64,000 nt of DNA from positions 232,501-296,500 of the forward strand of contig JAOPHQ010005419.1 of the NCBI GenBank assembly GCA_030340625.1, in the 5' to 3' direction. Positions 9,900 to 22,344 of this stretch are shown piece after piece (the first letter of the stretch is position 1; each line of letters opens with the position of its first letter). The notes under the pieces were generated by a model that did no database searches, was not told where the DNA came from, and saw nothing but the letters and a program-made list of their open reading frames with translations. A program made the position numbers and the translations under genes. The DNA is from Merluccius polli (lineage: Eukaryota; Chordata; Actinopteri; Gadiformes; Merlucciidae).

Positions 9900-12250
9900 G
9901 TACGGCGTCGTGTTTCTCTTCTCCTCAGTTTCAATAAAGTATTATTTAACCTTGATGTTGGCGGTGGTGAAATTCACGAAAATACCATCCTCTCACCGGC
10001 TCTCCAAGAATATACCAAGGACACCGCAGCAGCAGCCACTAGTTGCATGGCGGTGTCCTCCGGCCCCACCACATATTCAAACCCTACTTAGTCACGATTT
10101 GGGTTCGGGTCGAAAGGGAAAATAAATCCCCCCCCCCATACCCATGTCACCGGGAGCTCAGCCCCCCGCTCCCTTCCTCCCTTCCTCCCCCGTCAACCCA
10201 GCGAATGAATCTCCTTGATGTTAACAGCCCTGTCGATACGGGAACCCACACACCTTTGATTTGTACCTTCTGTTGCTGTCTGGGCTCCTCTCTCTCTCCC
10301 CATTGGACGCTCCTTCCTGTTTGGGCCCACGTCTGGCCCGTGTCCAGATTGTGGCATCCTTCCAGGCGCTAAGCGGTATATACACAGACGGTGACCGCGC
10401 TGGCGCGCTCAGCCGTGCCCTTAGTTCGGGACATAATAACAATAACGATGAATTATAATAAAAGGCTTCGGCGGGGATTCGTCCGGCCGTTACAGTTTTG
10501 CTTTGAACTTTTGGAAAAGTTTTCCCCGATACGAGGGAATAATGAGCATCTGGGTCTACCCCAGGGATATGAACGGAAACTGCACATTTGCACATATCTA
10601 ACCCACCACAAGTGTGTAGGCTACACACTATGATAAGATATGATGATATGAAGATATGACTTTTTTATTGATCCATTAAAATGGAAACTAGATACATACA
10701 CATAGACATACACACGACATAGACATCAAGCATGACAGGCGTGAGAGACAAATAAGTTGACAACTTGGAGCAGGTTCATCATGTGGTCCTACTCCTTAGC
10801 ACGACTGACTCAAGGGCGAAATTCTCTTGGGGGACCGGGGGACGTGTCTCCACCGATGTTCAAATAGAGCTGATTTGTCCCCCCCCCCAATATTTCAGTG
10901 TAACGTCCAGCGATCAGACTTTGTGGCAGCGCATCCTTCTGGCCGGTTCTTTTACAATTTAAAGTTTAAGTGCATCTCTATGTGGCTTCAGCTTTACTCC
11001 CAGACATGGTGGACTACATGGTTGGATCACAGCTAACATAGGGTTTATGTAATTGGAAAACCCCACACTATCGACCCGATTGATCCCCCCCATTGTGTGA
11101 CTCACACCCTTGGACTGACTACATCATCTGTTTATAATCTAAGGTTTATAAGCTCTAATAGTACACAGGATTATGCTCTTTGGCAAACCCCGAGAATGGA
11201 CTTGGTAATGTGTAGCCTGCAGACCAAAAGAGAAGTTGTGTGCTTGTTTCTCTCGGGGATTGGAGCTCATTCGAGATACAGTGACGGCACCATTTTTCAA
11301 AACTTTCTCGTCTGGGCCTTGTAATTTGTGATCATAAACTCTATATTGTATGGGTCTCATAGTAAAACATTGTCAAAAGTAGAAAAAACAATCCTCTTTT
11401 GAAATGTTTGAAAGATGCTGCACTAAGAATGGTTATGGATTTTGGAAATAGCCTCTTGGAGAGTTTTAGGGTCCCAAATTTATGATTGTCTCCCAGAAGA
11501 ATAATACTGAAACTGTCGATTTTTCAACACCAGTCTATCTATAAATCCCTGTCTAAGGAGCTCTTCCACAAGGAGCTTTTGTTGCTCCATATATTTACCC
11601 GAGAAGGGGACGTGTTTCTGTTTCTGCATCATTTGGCAAGTGAAATTCATAGGACGGTGAGTGTGTGTGTGTGTGGACGTGTGTGTGTATGCGTGTGTGT
11701 GTGTGTAGGTGTGCATTTGTGTGTGTGTGTCCTGTTAAAATGCTAAGCCATGCTTCACTATTCATGGCCGCAGCTTAACTTTAAACAGCTGTACAAGGTT
11801 GATAGCGAAGACTATGTATTCTCCATTGATTCCCAAAGTTCAGTAGGAAGCAAAAAAAAGACACATTTTTGGCCAACTCCGCCAAAAGAGACTAAATGAG
11901 CCAATACCTTCAAGAGAGAACTTTTCTCACTTTTTAGATATGCTTTATCCAAATGGTTTCCTTGATATTTGCCAGGTCTAGCATCTAATATGTAGTATTT
12001 AATATTAAGTATCTAGAATATAGTATCTAGAAGCACTAGTGTTTAGCACATCATATTTTGTACATACTTTCCCTGCCTTTTTATGAATATTTGTATTATT
12101 TTATTATTTAGTAATTTATCATGTACTGCACAGCCAGACAGCTGCAACTCTCATACAAAAAAAAATGCATTGTCAATTAAAACCGAGATCTGATCAAATC
12201 CACTCATTGAGATTCCATCAGCAAAGTGTAGCTTTGCGGGCTGCCACGGC
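9900..12250. other. Gene-poor stretch, one candidate orphan exon
   Basis: Mostly unremarkable sequence with C runs (10130, 10880) and a GT-rich tract (11657-11735). One 41-codon open block at 11534-11656 has splice-like edges and is listed separately. Nothing else is supported. Confidence 0.4.
11534..11656 (+). other. Candidate orphan exon (unproven)
   Basis: A 123-nt open block, phase 0 to phase 0, after an acceptor (TTTTTCAACACCAG) and before donor GTGAGT. It encodes SIYKSLSKELFHKELLLLHI, then FTREGDVFLFLHHLASEI. No family is recognised and no partner exon was found. The opposite strand is also open here, so chance is quite possible. Confidence 0.2.
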
Positions 12251-12256
12251 AACAAT

Positions 12257-12273
12257 GGGGGGGGGGGGGGGGG
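12257..12273 (+). repeat. Poly-G run
   Basis: Seventeen uninterrupted G on the + strand, just upstream of the pyrimidine minisatellite. Confidence 0.97.
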
Positions 12274-12377
12274 CTTATCTTAATCAGTAATTTGCTTACA
12301 GATTGTGGGCCGAGCATGAATCACTTCACTGGGCTTTTTCTTGGCAGGGACATCCCTTCCTGCGACCAGCAGGGATG

Positions 12378-12379
<2 letters not shown>

Positions 12380-12412
<33 letters not shown>

Positions 12413-13801
12413 CCCGTCTCCCTCATCTCTCTCCATCCCTTTATTTTTCCCTCTCTCCATCTTTCTCCTTGTTAACTTTCTGCACCCCCTCTCTCTCTCA
12501 TCGCCTTGCCCTCTCCCCCCCCCCCCCCTCTCTTCCCATTTCCTTGCCCCCCTCTCTCCTCTCCCCATCCTCCCCCCCACCCTCTCTCCTTCTACATCTC
12601 TCATCTCCTTGTCCCTCCTCTCTCTCCCATCTCCTTGCCCCCCTCTCTCCTCTCCCCCTCCTCCCCCCCACCCTCTCTCCTTCTACATCTCTCATCTCCT
12701 TGTCCCTCCTCTCTCTCCCATCTCCTTGCCCCCCTCTCCTCTCCCCCTCCTCCCCCACCCTCTCTCCTACCTCTCTCATCTCCTTGTCCCTCCTCTCTCC
12801 CATCTCCTTGCCCCCCTTTCTCTCTCCCCCGTGCCCCCCACCGTCTCTCTCCTTCTACCTGTCGCATCTCCTTGTCCCCCTTTCTCTCTCCCCCCGTGCC
12901 CCCACCGTCTCTCTCCTTCTACCTGTCGCATCTCCTTGTCCCCCCCCTCTCCTCCCATCTCCTTGCCCCCCTCTCTCCTCCCCCCCCCACCCTCTCTCCT
13001 TCTACCTCTCTCATCTCCTTGTCTCTCCTCTCTCTCCCATCTCCTTGCCTCCCTCTCTCCTCTCCCCCCCCCACCCTCTCTCCTTCTACATCTCTCATCT
13101 CCTTGTCCCCCCTCTCTCTCCCATCTCCTAGCCCCCCTTTCTCCCCCCCCCCCCACCGCCCCCCACCCTCTCCTTCTACCTCTCTCATCTCCTTGTCCCT
13201 CCTCTCTCTCCCATCTCCTTGCCCCCCTTTCTCTCTCCCCCGCGCCCCCACCTTCTCTCTCCTTCTACCTGTCTCATTTCCTTGTCCCCCCCTCTCTTCC
13301 CATCTCCTTTCCCCCTCTCTCTCCCCCGCGCCGCCACCGTCCCTCTCCTTCTACCTGTCTCATCTCCTTGTCCCCCCCCTCTCCTCCCATCTCCTTGCCC
13401 CCCTCTCTCCTCCCCCCCACCCTCTCTCTTTCTACCTCTCTCATCTCCTTGTCCCTCCTCTCTCTCCCATCTCCTTGCTCCCCTCTCTCCTCTCCCCCTC
13501 CTCCCCCCACCCTCTCTCCTTCTACATCTCTCATCTCCTTGTCCCTCCTCTCTCTCCCATCTCCTTGCCCCCCTCTCTCCTCTCCCCCTCCTCCCCCCAC
13601 CCTCTCCTTCTACCACTCTCATCTCCTTGTCCCTCCTCTCTCTCCCATCTCCTTGCCCCCCTCCCCCCCCCGCGCCCCTACCGTCTCTCTCCATCTACCT
13701 CTCTTATCTCCTTGTCCCCCCTCTCTCTCTCTCTCCTCCCTCCCTCTCCCATCTCCCTGCCGCCCCCCCCCCCCCCCCCCCCCCTCACCCCTCTCCCCCT
13801 C
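12380..13801. repeat. Pyrimidine (CT-rich) minisatellite, 1.4 kb
   Basis: A nearly pure C/T tract with a higher-order unit of about 90 bases. Each unit carries two CATCTCCTTG motifs, CTCTCTCCTTCTAC and C-runs. Long open frames on both strands (506 codons on +, for example) come from the lack of A-containing stop codons in the repeat and are not genes. Confidence 0.95.
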
Positions 13802-13954
13802 CGTGCCAGGGAGGCCTGTGTAGAGGTGGTGCTCTGTCAATCCATCACACGGTGTGTGCAGCAGCCGCTGCAACTGCTGACGTGACACCCTTTCATTAGC
13901 GCAAAGTGCTCTGCCCAATTCAGCTGGCACGCCGGCCCCCAGACTCGGCTCCAG

Positions 13955-13992
13955 AAAGCGGTGGCGGTGGCGGCGGCGGCGGCGGCGGCGGT
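13955..13992. repeat. (GGC)n trinucleotide repeat
   Basis: GGTGGC then about nine GGC units in a locally CpG-rich stretch. Confidence 0.95.
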
Positions 13993-13999
13993 GCCCGGG

Positions 14000-16440
14000 G
14001 GGGCCATCGAAAAGCACTTTCATTATTAATTACATTCATTTTCGTATGACCGCACACTTCTATATGCTTAGGGGTTAAGTGGTGTCTCTGGACACATTCG
14101 CGTCGTTTTATTGTCGTTTCAAACGACGGGCCGCGTGTTGAATGGTCGCCGTTAGTGACCGCCGGGAAAGGGATGGGTGCAACTGGAGGAAGAAATTCTA
14201 AAAAGAGTATTATCACTTGAGCGGTTTATTGCATGCCACCAGGTTGTGTTACATGTTTGTTTGACCCGCATGAAAGATATCGACCGAACTGGGACCTGTT
14301 GCGGTGATTGCATCCTCAGTGGTTCCTTGCGAAGGAGGAACTGAAGCTGGAAGATTACCCCCTGGGTTGCCCTAATGACTCAATGACACTATTTCATGAA
14401 ATGTCTTTCAACCAATGACGATAATTACTAACCACTATGCGAGTGCTCTGAACCACAATAGCGGGTAACCCCGTAGGGCAACAGGCTCTAACACAAAGAC
14501 ATTATCGAGACTAATCCATAGCAAAGGTCAACGTTTAACGTCCGCTCCGAACATCCAGTCCAGTCCGCCGAGTCATGGAAATTTCCTCCTCGTCGTATTT
14601 CATTGAGAGATCACAGATCAGCCCCTCACCGCTCCTCTGTTCTCCGCTAACATTTCTTCCCATATTCACGCCGCGATTGTGAACTTAAATCTGTGTAGGC
14701 CTACCGTTTGCTGCGTTATCTAAACACACACACACACACACGCCAGGCCTCCTCTAATCCTATCAGGGGGGGCCAGGGAGCGCTCTGGCACGGACATTTA
14801 GTTGAGGGGTTTAGGAAGCCATGGAGAAAGAAGAAGAGCATTAGTATTCATGGGACTCTCCAGTGCTTCAGGGAGTCCTTTGCGCGTTTCTGTGTTTGTT
14901 TCAGACATATTAGCCTCGTTTTACCCGCGATTGGCTCGCCTCTGACGCGCATGTCTTTGGTGGTAAGAGAGAAGCCATTTATTTATATATTTCCTCATTC
15001 ATTTAGTCACCCATTTGTTTACTCATTGCCATCTGCATGATTCATATGAAGTGGCTTCCTAAGAGCACATGGAAGAAACATATTGATTAAATTATCGCTA
15101 ATGTAGGCACCAAATGTACCAAAACAAGAGCCCCCCCCCCCCCCCTCTTACTATAGCCTCCTAGGCCTTTAGTGATGGAAGCGGCTGATTGGCTGTCGTC
15201 GTACAGAATACTAATGGGGTATTCATGAGCAGCAGTACGTTGCAGTACATCTCGACTCTCTAACTTTCCCCTCAATTTGTGAGGTGTATTATGCAGGAAA
15301 GACAAATTATGTTTGTTGTGTATGAGGTGTATGCTTGGAAGTGGCTTGTAATGGCTAATCAACATCACACCTGGTGGAAAATAGGGGCCCTTTAAATAGA
15401 CCCGGGGCTGTGTTGTGTCATTTTAATTCATGTGCAAAGAAAATATGAATATTGAGTGTGAAATGTGGTTAAACCTTCCTTGATCCAAAATACTCAAGGT
15501 TTTCCAACTTCTTGCTCTGGAGCCACCGAGGCCATTTTTATTTCATCGTGGATCAATGCTGTCTAAAATGGACGCCCACAGGAGGGACAGCAATGTTTAA
15601 GACAATACAAGGCATACAGGCAGCACAGCAGATAATAGGACTGTTTCATACACTACTGCGCCACCGTAATGGACACTGTAAAGCCGGTACCCTGAAGAAT
15701 GCCTCGCAAAATCGGAAAAGACAAGACAGGCGAAAACACGCAAAAGTGAACGCGATTTTCCCAACTATCAGTTATTCGAATCTCTTACGAAGCTAATACG
15801 GTTAGCGCGGTCCAATCGTCCGCTTACCTCACATACATTAACTTCTCGATGTGCAGTAGTTTTATAGGTCTTAATATGGCATGAAGCAACGCATGTATTG
15901 CGCTGGAAGGTATATCGACGACGTATGGCAAGGCAAGAAGCCTTGTCTTGTATGTTTCCTGACAGACGCGGTTAAAAAAGCACACGGCGTCTGGCGCACG
16001 AGCAGCGAGGTAAGGGAACGTACCGTCATGTTGGAGACACACAAAACAAGTAATACAAATAAATGGATATGCCAAAGGAAAGCCAATAGCGCCGAGGTCG
16101 GCCAGAGGCAAACAATACGCTGCAGCATGGAGATTCATTGGCCTTGCTCTTGTTTCATTCTCCACCACCACATTGCTTCTGTGAAACACATTATGTTCGG
16201 ACATGTAGCAAACCCCCCCCCCCTAAAAACAGAAAAAACACAATGTGCTGTTCTTTTTCCATTTTCTCTTTATGCTACTCGAAAAAAAAACACTTATGTC
16301 AGAAATTAATTTACTTTTCCTTCATGTGTTGAACGATTTCTTTCTTTCTTTTGTTACAGCCTCTGTTATAATCGATATAGCATTTGTGAGATTACATTCT
16401 ATCCTACCACTGTGAATGGATTGGAGCAAAGGAAAAAAAA
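14000..16440. other. No gene recognised
   Basis: Contains a short CA run (14725), a run of 15 C (15131-15145) and a CpG-richer patch (15780-16130). The longest frame, 15824-16204 on the - strand (126 codons), has no recognised family and no splice support. Confidence 0.4.
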
Positions 16441-16457
16441 TCCAATAAAACCTCTTG

Positions 16458-16717
16458 TGCACTTATTGTTTGTTTGTACTTCCTGGCTAGTACTTAGCAT
16501 CTTACCTATAGCTACCCATGCTGTATACCAGAAAGGATAACTTATCCTAGCAATTATGGTGCACCTAGAAACTTGTTCTATTGAAGTCCCTGCTGTACCG
16601 ACAGTGATGTATTGTCGTTTTACTTTCTACTGACAAATACTTTTTGTATTGTACTGTATTGTAAGTCGCTTTGGACATAAGCGTCTGCTAAATGCCCTGA
16701 ATGTAAATGTAATGTAA
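16458..16717 (+). mobile_element. Dispersed repeat family R1, copy A (SINE-like tail)
   Basis: Shares about 230-260 bases, in opposite orientation, with 36439-36669. Shared landmarks are GCTACCCATGCTG, TATGGTGCACCTAGAAAC, TTTACTTTCTACTGACAAAT and a terminal TAAGTCGCTTTGGACATAAG / CGTCTGCTAAATG that resembles fish SINE tails. Confidence 0.8.
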
Positions 16718-16990
16718 AAGAAATGTAGATGAGTTTGCTAATCTCGTATAAGGGGAACGTTTATTCATTCTTTTTTTAAGGAGCAAACTGCCCTACAAAT
16801 TGGTGTTGGCGTGCACCCTGGCATGTTAATACGTTTCCCAAAGACTTGCTGCCAGGTTTGAGGCGCTGTCTACTTTATCATCGTACCACAGCACTTACAG
16901 AGTGCTGCTGGTGCCATGGGCTCATCAAGCCAGCGGGCTCTCTCTCCCCTCTCCCCTGCAGGGTTAGACACATTACCATAAAGTTATGCA

Positions 16991-17029
16991 TTGTTATTAT
17001 TATTATTATTATTATTATTGTTATTGTTA

Positions 17030-17070
<41 letters not shown>
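16991..17070. repeat. (TTA)n microsatellite
   Basis: About 26 units with a few TTG variants. Confidence 0.96.
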
Positions 17071-17317
17071 CTACCTGCTTTTAACTGCATGGGGAAAAAA
17101 AGGTTACATTTCATCATGTTGGTGTGATTGCCAAATGTTGCATTAAGCTCACTTTTATAAACTGGGACGTTTGAGGCGTCATATATAATACATGATGCTA
17201 CATACTTTTGGTGGGAGGAGGGTTATATTGATTTGCCAATTTATGGTTCATAGAATATATACAGTATTAATATAATCTAAATACATGTTGGGAGTTTGGG
17301 GGTGCAAATACAGATGG

Positions 17318-17394
<77 letters not shown>
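17318..17394. repeat. (ATC)n microsatellite
   Basis: About 25 pure units. The preceding 35 bases (GTTGGGAGTTTGGGGGTGCA) are nearly repeated before the ATC run near 19915. Confidence 0.96.
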
Positions 17395-17399
17395 ATTAG

Positions 17400-19860
17400 C
17401 TGAGAGTTTGGGGGAAAAGCCTCTGCCAAGAACATCAACAGCGTAGACATGGCATCAGATATAACAGGAAGAGCCCCCCCCCCACACTAGCTGTAGTGTT
17501 ATTGAATGACTTTGTCACTGTTTTTTGGCCGACAGAGCTGCCGATTCATGCATATATATCTCTAAAGTGTTTTTCAAATGCTGTCAAAATCAAAGTGTAC
17601 AATTACTCCCTATCACCCATTATTATATTACTATACTTAGCCTTTACTTAAATGGTAGCCTTGATGGCAAGACATTGTCAGAATGCAAAACGCAAAAAGG
17701 GTTGCAACATTTTAGAAATTCACTTTTTGCGTGTATTTAATGGTGGGGAAGTGGATTCTAAGCCAAATATGCAAAAATAGTCTACTGCTGGTGCCCTGGT
17801 ATGTAGAAAGAGCAAACTCATAATGAACAGCATTATGCAATCGTCTGTGTTTATCCTAAAATGATGCCTCTGATGTGAATATCTAGTTCATTTGAATTTT
17901 CTTCAATCAAGCATAAAATTCACTCTCCTCCACACACCGAAGGAGCGGATCCTGAAAGCCGAGTATAGGCCTATGTTCTTCCAAAGATCACCCAAGATCT
18001 GCCTGCTAATTACCCGAGAGACAGCTTCCCATTGGCCGACAAGGCCATAACCTCTCGGCCTATCCGGAGGGGAGGGATGTGGGGGGGAGGAGGAGGAAGA
18101 GCCAAGCCGTGAAGAAATAGATAGATAGACGAAGAAGAAGATAGACAATCTGTCAGGGCTGAGACTGTGATTAGTGGGAGACAAGGAACAGTGAGGTGAC
18201 CTTTGACACTGATCCGGAAACCCAACTGTCAGTCATGGACAAAAAAACTGCATGGTTACAAAAAAACAGAGGGGGCCATTGAGTTGTCACTGAGCACTCT
18301 GGTGTGTGTTTCCTTCACCACAATCTGTTTTATCGTTTGTGGATCAGGGATTTTAAAGAGCCGAGCCGCTAATCTAAACTTTTAAAGGTCATTTTAAATG
18401 GAGGGATGTAGCTACTGTTTTTTCTCCTATAATTTTGTTGGCAACGGCAGGTGTAACAGATTGAAAATAAATGGAAGAAATTGAAAAAAAACCCTCCATC
18501 TGCTCCCACTAAACTTTTTATGCGTCTGAATACGCCCATCGCAAGTGAAGCTCCTATCTGTCTGCAATGTCAGCGAAAAATATTCAATCACCACAGTTTA
18601 GATGTCACAAATAATAGACAATTTTATTCCACACCACTTGGTGGCAACAGTGTCTCACCCTGTTGTGCCATCTCATGTAATTATACACTTATTTTTTAAA
18701 CTTTCATTAGAGCTTGTTAAGTGTTAAATTATACACAACTTAAACCATAAGCAGTAGTGTATTTTGTCGTGCAACAGATTAAGTGTGCTTGTGTTGGACA
18801 AATGAACCAATTCCTAATTAAAGAGGATGGAAACAGTGGCCTGTATTTCAATTATCAATGTGAACAAAACAGCTCCTTTCAGTTAATTGCAACCTAATAT
18901 TTGGAATATAATTAAAAGTAGTTTTGGAACAGTCACAAGCTGTAATTTTCAATTTTTTCATCATCGCTGCATATTAGAAAGCTGGAGGAACCGCCTATAA
19001 GAAAAGTTATGATGTGGAGCACTTAAGTGGTATACGCATCATTAATAAACCTCCTATTTACCGTGACATTTATGCTTTTTTTCTTCTTTAAAGTTATGCG
19101 CTAGCTACTTTAATTTCATTAAATAAATTAAATTTTCATAAAATAAAATAAAAATGGCACTTCACCAAAGCTAATTCACGAAAAGCATCGCACGCAACGG
19201 TCTCTTTCGTGCAGGGATGAAGAAAGTATGTGATTGGTGAGCGTCTTTGCTCTCACTTCGCTGTATTGCCTCGCTGCCCCCCCCCACACACACACACACA
19301 CACACTCACGCAGTCATCCTACTAATGGATCACAGATGGCTCAGAGTTCACGAGGCAACTCATGCATATGATTATGACAGTTGGAAAAACGCGCGGTGGA
19401 TGAGACTCAGGCGTGACATGGTTCCAGACGACCTCGGTGTTTGTGTTAACCGGATAACAGGTTCAGCACAATAAAGGTTTTCAGCGTTTAAATTGGAAAG
19501 CTCTGAGGTCGACAGTTTGTTTTATTTGTCAACCGTCATTCATTAGTCTTAATACACCATACACATTTTCAATCATTTGATTGAAAACCGGGGCATAGTT
19601 CGAAGCAGTGTAACCTTTGCGTAATCTCCGGGGCCCTGATAGGAAGAAGGTTAATATGTGCTTCAGTTTAAAACAGCTATCCACAGTCAAAGCTCAATCC
19701 TCAAAGCAAGAGACCAGCAACTCAATTAGCCACACATTGCCAAGGACATCCTAGGGTGATAGATACTTATTTACACACTTTTAACACGTCACTCTGTTTG
19801 GGGGGTGGACGAGTCTCCTCAAACTTACACAATGTTTATAAAATATATAGTTTTAATAAA
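17400..19860. other. No gene; AT-rich, possible conserved non-coding DNA
   Basis: No coding signal. The stretch 18720-19080 is rich in ATTA/TAAT cores (TCCTAATTAAAG, TCAGTTAATTGCAACC), a texture common in vertebrate developmental enhancers. That is an impression, not a measurement. A CA run lies at 19277-19306. Confidence 0.3.
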
Positions 19861-19927
19861 ATCGAAATAAATGTTGGGAGTTGGGGGATGCAAACACAGA
19901 CAAAGGACCGCCGTCATCATCATCATG

Positions 19928-20383
19928 ATAAAAGGAGAGAGAAAGAAAAGGAGGGAGAAAGAGAAGGAGAGGAGGAGAGGTAGTGAAGGAGAGAGGGTGA
20001 GAAGGAGAGAGCGAGAGAAGGAGAGAGGGAGAGCAAGAGGGAGAGAGAGAAGGAGAGCAGGAGAGAAGGAGAGGGAGTGAAGGAGAGAGGGAGAGAGCGA
20101 GAGAAGGAGAGGGAGTGAAGGAGAGAAGGAGAGAGGGAGAGAAGGAGAGAGGGAGAGAGTGAGAGGAAAGAGTGAGAGAAGGAGAGAGCGAGAGGAGAGA
20201 GGGAGAGAGCAAGAGAAGGAGAGGGAGAAAGGCAGAGAGGGAGAAGGTGAGAGGGAGAGAGGGAAAGAAGGAGAGAGGGAGAAAGCGAGAGAAGGAGAGA
20301 GGGAAAGAAAGAGGGAGAGGAGAGAGGGAGAGAAGGATTGAGGGAGAGAGGGAGAGAGTGAGAGAAGGAGAGAGGCAGTGTCC
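19928..20383. repeat. Purine (GA-rich) minisatellite
   Basis: About 455 bases almost entirely G/A built on GAGAGGGAGAGAAGGAGAG variants. The long Leu/Ser/Pro open frames on the opposite strand are artefacts of it. Confidence 0.95.
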
Positions 20384-20427
20384 ACACTTCTGTTGTCAGT
20401 GTCGCCCGAGGCAGGGCTTGGGAGAGC

Positions 20428-20630
20428 CCAGTGTGTGTATGTGTGCGTGTATGTGTCTGGGTGCATGTGTGTATGTGCTTATGTTTGTGTGTATGTGCGT
20501 GCTTGCATCTTTGTGTGTATGTTTATGTGCTTGTGATTATGTGTGTGTGTGTGTGTGTGTGTGTGCATGCTTGCATGTGTGCGTGTATATGCTTATGTTT
20601 ATGTGTGTGCATGTATGCATGCATGTCCAT
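20428..20630. repeat. GT-rich degenerate repeat
   Basis: Alternating GTGTGTATGTGC variants, partly pure (GT)n near 20540-20565. Confidence 0.9.
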
Positions 20631-20660
20631 TAAAGCGGGTTAAAAGGGGGTTTAGTTTTT

Positions 20661-22340
20661 TAATAATAATAATAATAACTTTTATTAGCGCCTTTTACTC
20701 AAGAAAATGCAGCTCTAAGTGCTTTAGAGTATTAGCAGCATTAAAAACAAAACACTAACAATAAAATAAAAAATAGTATAAAACATCCAATAAAAAGAAA
20801 TGAAATGAGAAATAAAAGTATTAAAAATGATAGTAAAAAGCGATAAAAACGTACTTAACTAAATTAACTAACGCCTGGCTGAATGTGTTCGGTCTCTTTA
20901 GTTGATGTCAACAACATAGCCTGCGTCTCTAATGTAACTGGGCAGGGTGTGCCGCAGTCTGGGAGCGTCGTCTGAGTGGTCACTGAGTGGTTTCCCCACT
21001 TAGTGAAAATACCAGCATTAGAGGACCTGAGGACTCTTGTTGGTCGAGAAGGGGTTAACACGTCTGAACCCTAAGAAGGTGCTATATCATTAACAGCTTT
21101 GTATGTGAGCAAAAGGACCTTAAAATCAATCCTAAAAGAAATGGGCAGCCGGTGCAGAGCAAAACAGGAGTAATGGGCTCTCTTTTCCTTGTGTTTGTTC
21201 AAAGTCTGGCAGCAGAGTGCTAAACTAGCTGAAGTTTTCCTATCAGCTTCTTTGGTATGCCAGTCCAACCTGCTAGTAATGAAAGCTTGAATCAATTTCT
21301 CTGCATTCTTGCTTTAAGACGAACAGCTTTACTTTTGCAAACTTTCTCAGGTGGAAGACTGCTGTTGTGGTCGCTTTGCTGGTATGGGCTTCAAAGCTTA
21401 TATCAGAGCCCAAAATCACACAAAGACTTTTAATTTCTGATTTATTCTGTGAGCCCGGTTCCCAAGCCTATTAAAAAGTGTCTCTCTGTTGCATTTAGGC
21501 GCTAGCAGCAGTATCTCTGTTTTATCTTTGTTAAGTTTTAAAAGATTGTCACTCATCCATTGTTTTATTGAGGTCAAACAGATAATTTATTTGGGTAAGT
21601 TGGCTCAACAGAAATTTATAATTGGGTGTCATCCGCGTCGCTATGGAAATTTGTATTGAACTCGTTGATGATGTAACCTAATGGAAGCATATATAAGGAA
21701 TACAGCAGGGGACCAAGACAGCTTCCTAGAGCAATACCAAACGGCAAGTCATGTTTCACAGACACATGATCACTCAGACTAACAAAGAATTTTCTACCGG
21801 TTATGTAGGATCGGAAGCAGTTTAAAGCTGCGAGGGAGAACAACCCATCTTTAAAGACGATTAATTAAAATAGTATGATCGATGGTGTCAAATGAGCTTA
21901 GATCTAAAAGAATGAGGATCGACATTTGATTGGTTGGTTAGTATTTTGACTAAGGCTGTTTCTGTGATGTGGTTGGGCCTAACACCAGATTGGAAGTTCG
22001 CAACTTCTCTAAAATACTGTTCTCATTGAGAAAGGTTTAAGTTGATTAGAAAATGCTTTCTTAAGAACTTTGCTCATAAAGGGTTGATTGGACACAGGCC
22101 TGTAATTATTAACAATGTTTTCATCTAGATTTGGCTTCCTTAATAGGCGTCACTACCACAGCCTTAAAGGCAGTAGGAAAGATATCTGTTGCTTGTGAAG
22201 TGTTCATTATCTTTAGGATAGAGGGAGACAAGCTGCCTTGAGGTCATATACATTCTTGAGGAAACTGTGAGGGACTGGATCAAGAGCACAAGTGGAGGAG
22301 GATGTGTGAGCTACAAGTCCACAGAGGTCTGCCTTGGGGT
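20661..22340 (-). mobile_element. Degraded L2-like LINE (non-LTR retrotransposon)
   Basis: Read on the - strand, fragments of an L2-type reverse transcriptase appear in order: CALDPVPHSFLKNV near 22250-22290; DLSSFDTIDHTILI near 21870-21910; RSYITGRKFFVSLSDHVSVK, then LPFGIALGSCLGPLLYSLYM and FHSDADDTQL (21843-21616); then AFITSRLDWH, LHRLPISFRIDFKVLLLTYK (21295-21071) and a C-terminal remnant. The catalytic YADD is read as DADD. Frameshifts and stops break the frame, so it is dead. The 3' end has the typical AAAGGCGCTAATAAAAGTT followed by (ATT)n at 20661. Confidence 0.85.
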
Positions 22341-22344
22341 ATGT

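Noticed and set aside
10221..10628. 135-codon - strand ORF
   Set aside because: Overlaps other frames of equal quality, low-complexity in part, and no family recognised.
12303..13885. Open frames of 459-506 codons on + and several on -, rich in Ser/Pro/Leu or Arg/Glu/Gly
   Set aside because: They lie entirely in the C/T minisatellite, which lacks stop codons by composition, and all frames are open on both strands.
15824..16204. 126-codon - strand ORF in a CpG-richer patch
   Set aside because: No recognised domain, no splice sites, and an overlapping + strand ORF of similar length.
16981..17394. ATC and TTA arrays considered as a CRISPR-like array
   Set aside because: Simple trinucleotide microsatellites without spacers; this is a vertebrate genome.
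19825..20466. 213-codon Ser/Leu/Pro frame on the - strand
   Set aside because: Translation of a GA-rich repeat; no start context, splice site or non-repetitive domain.
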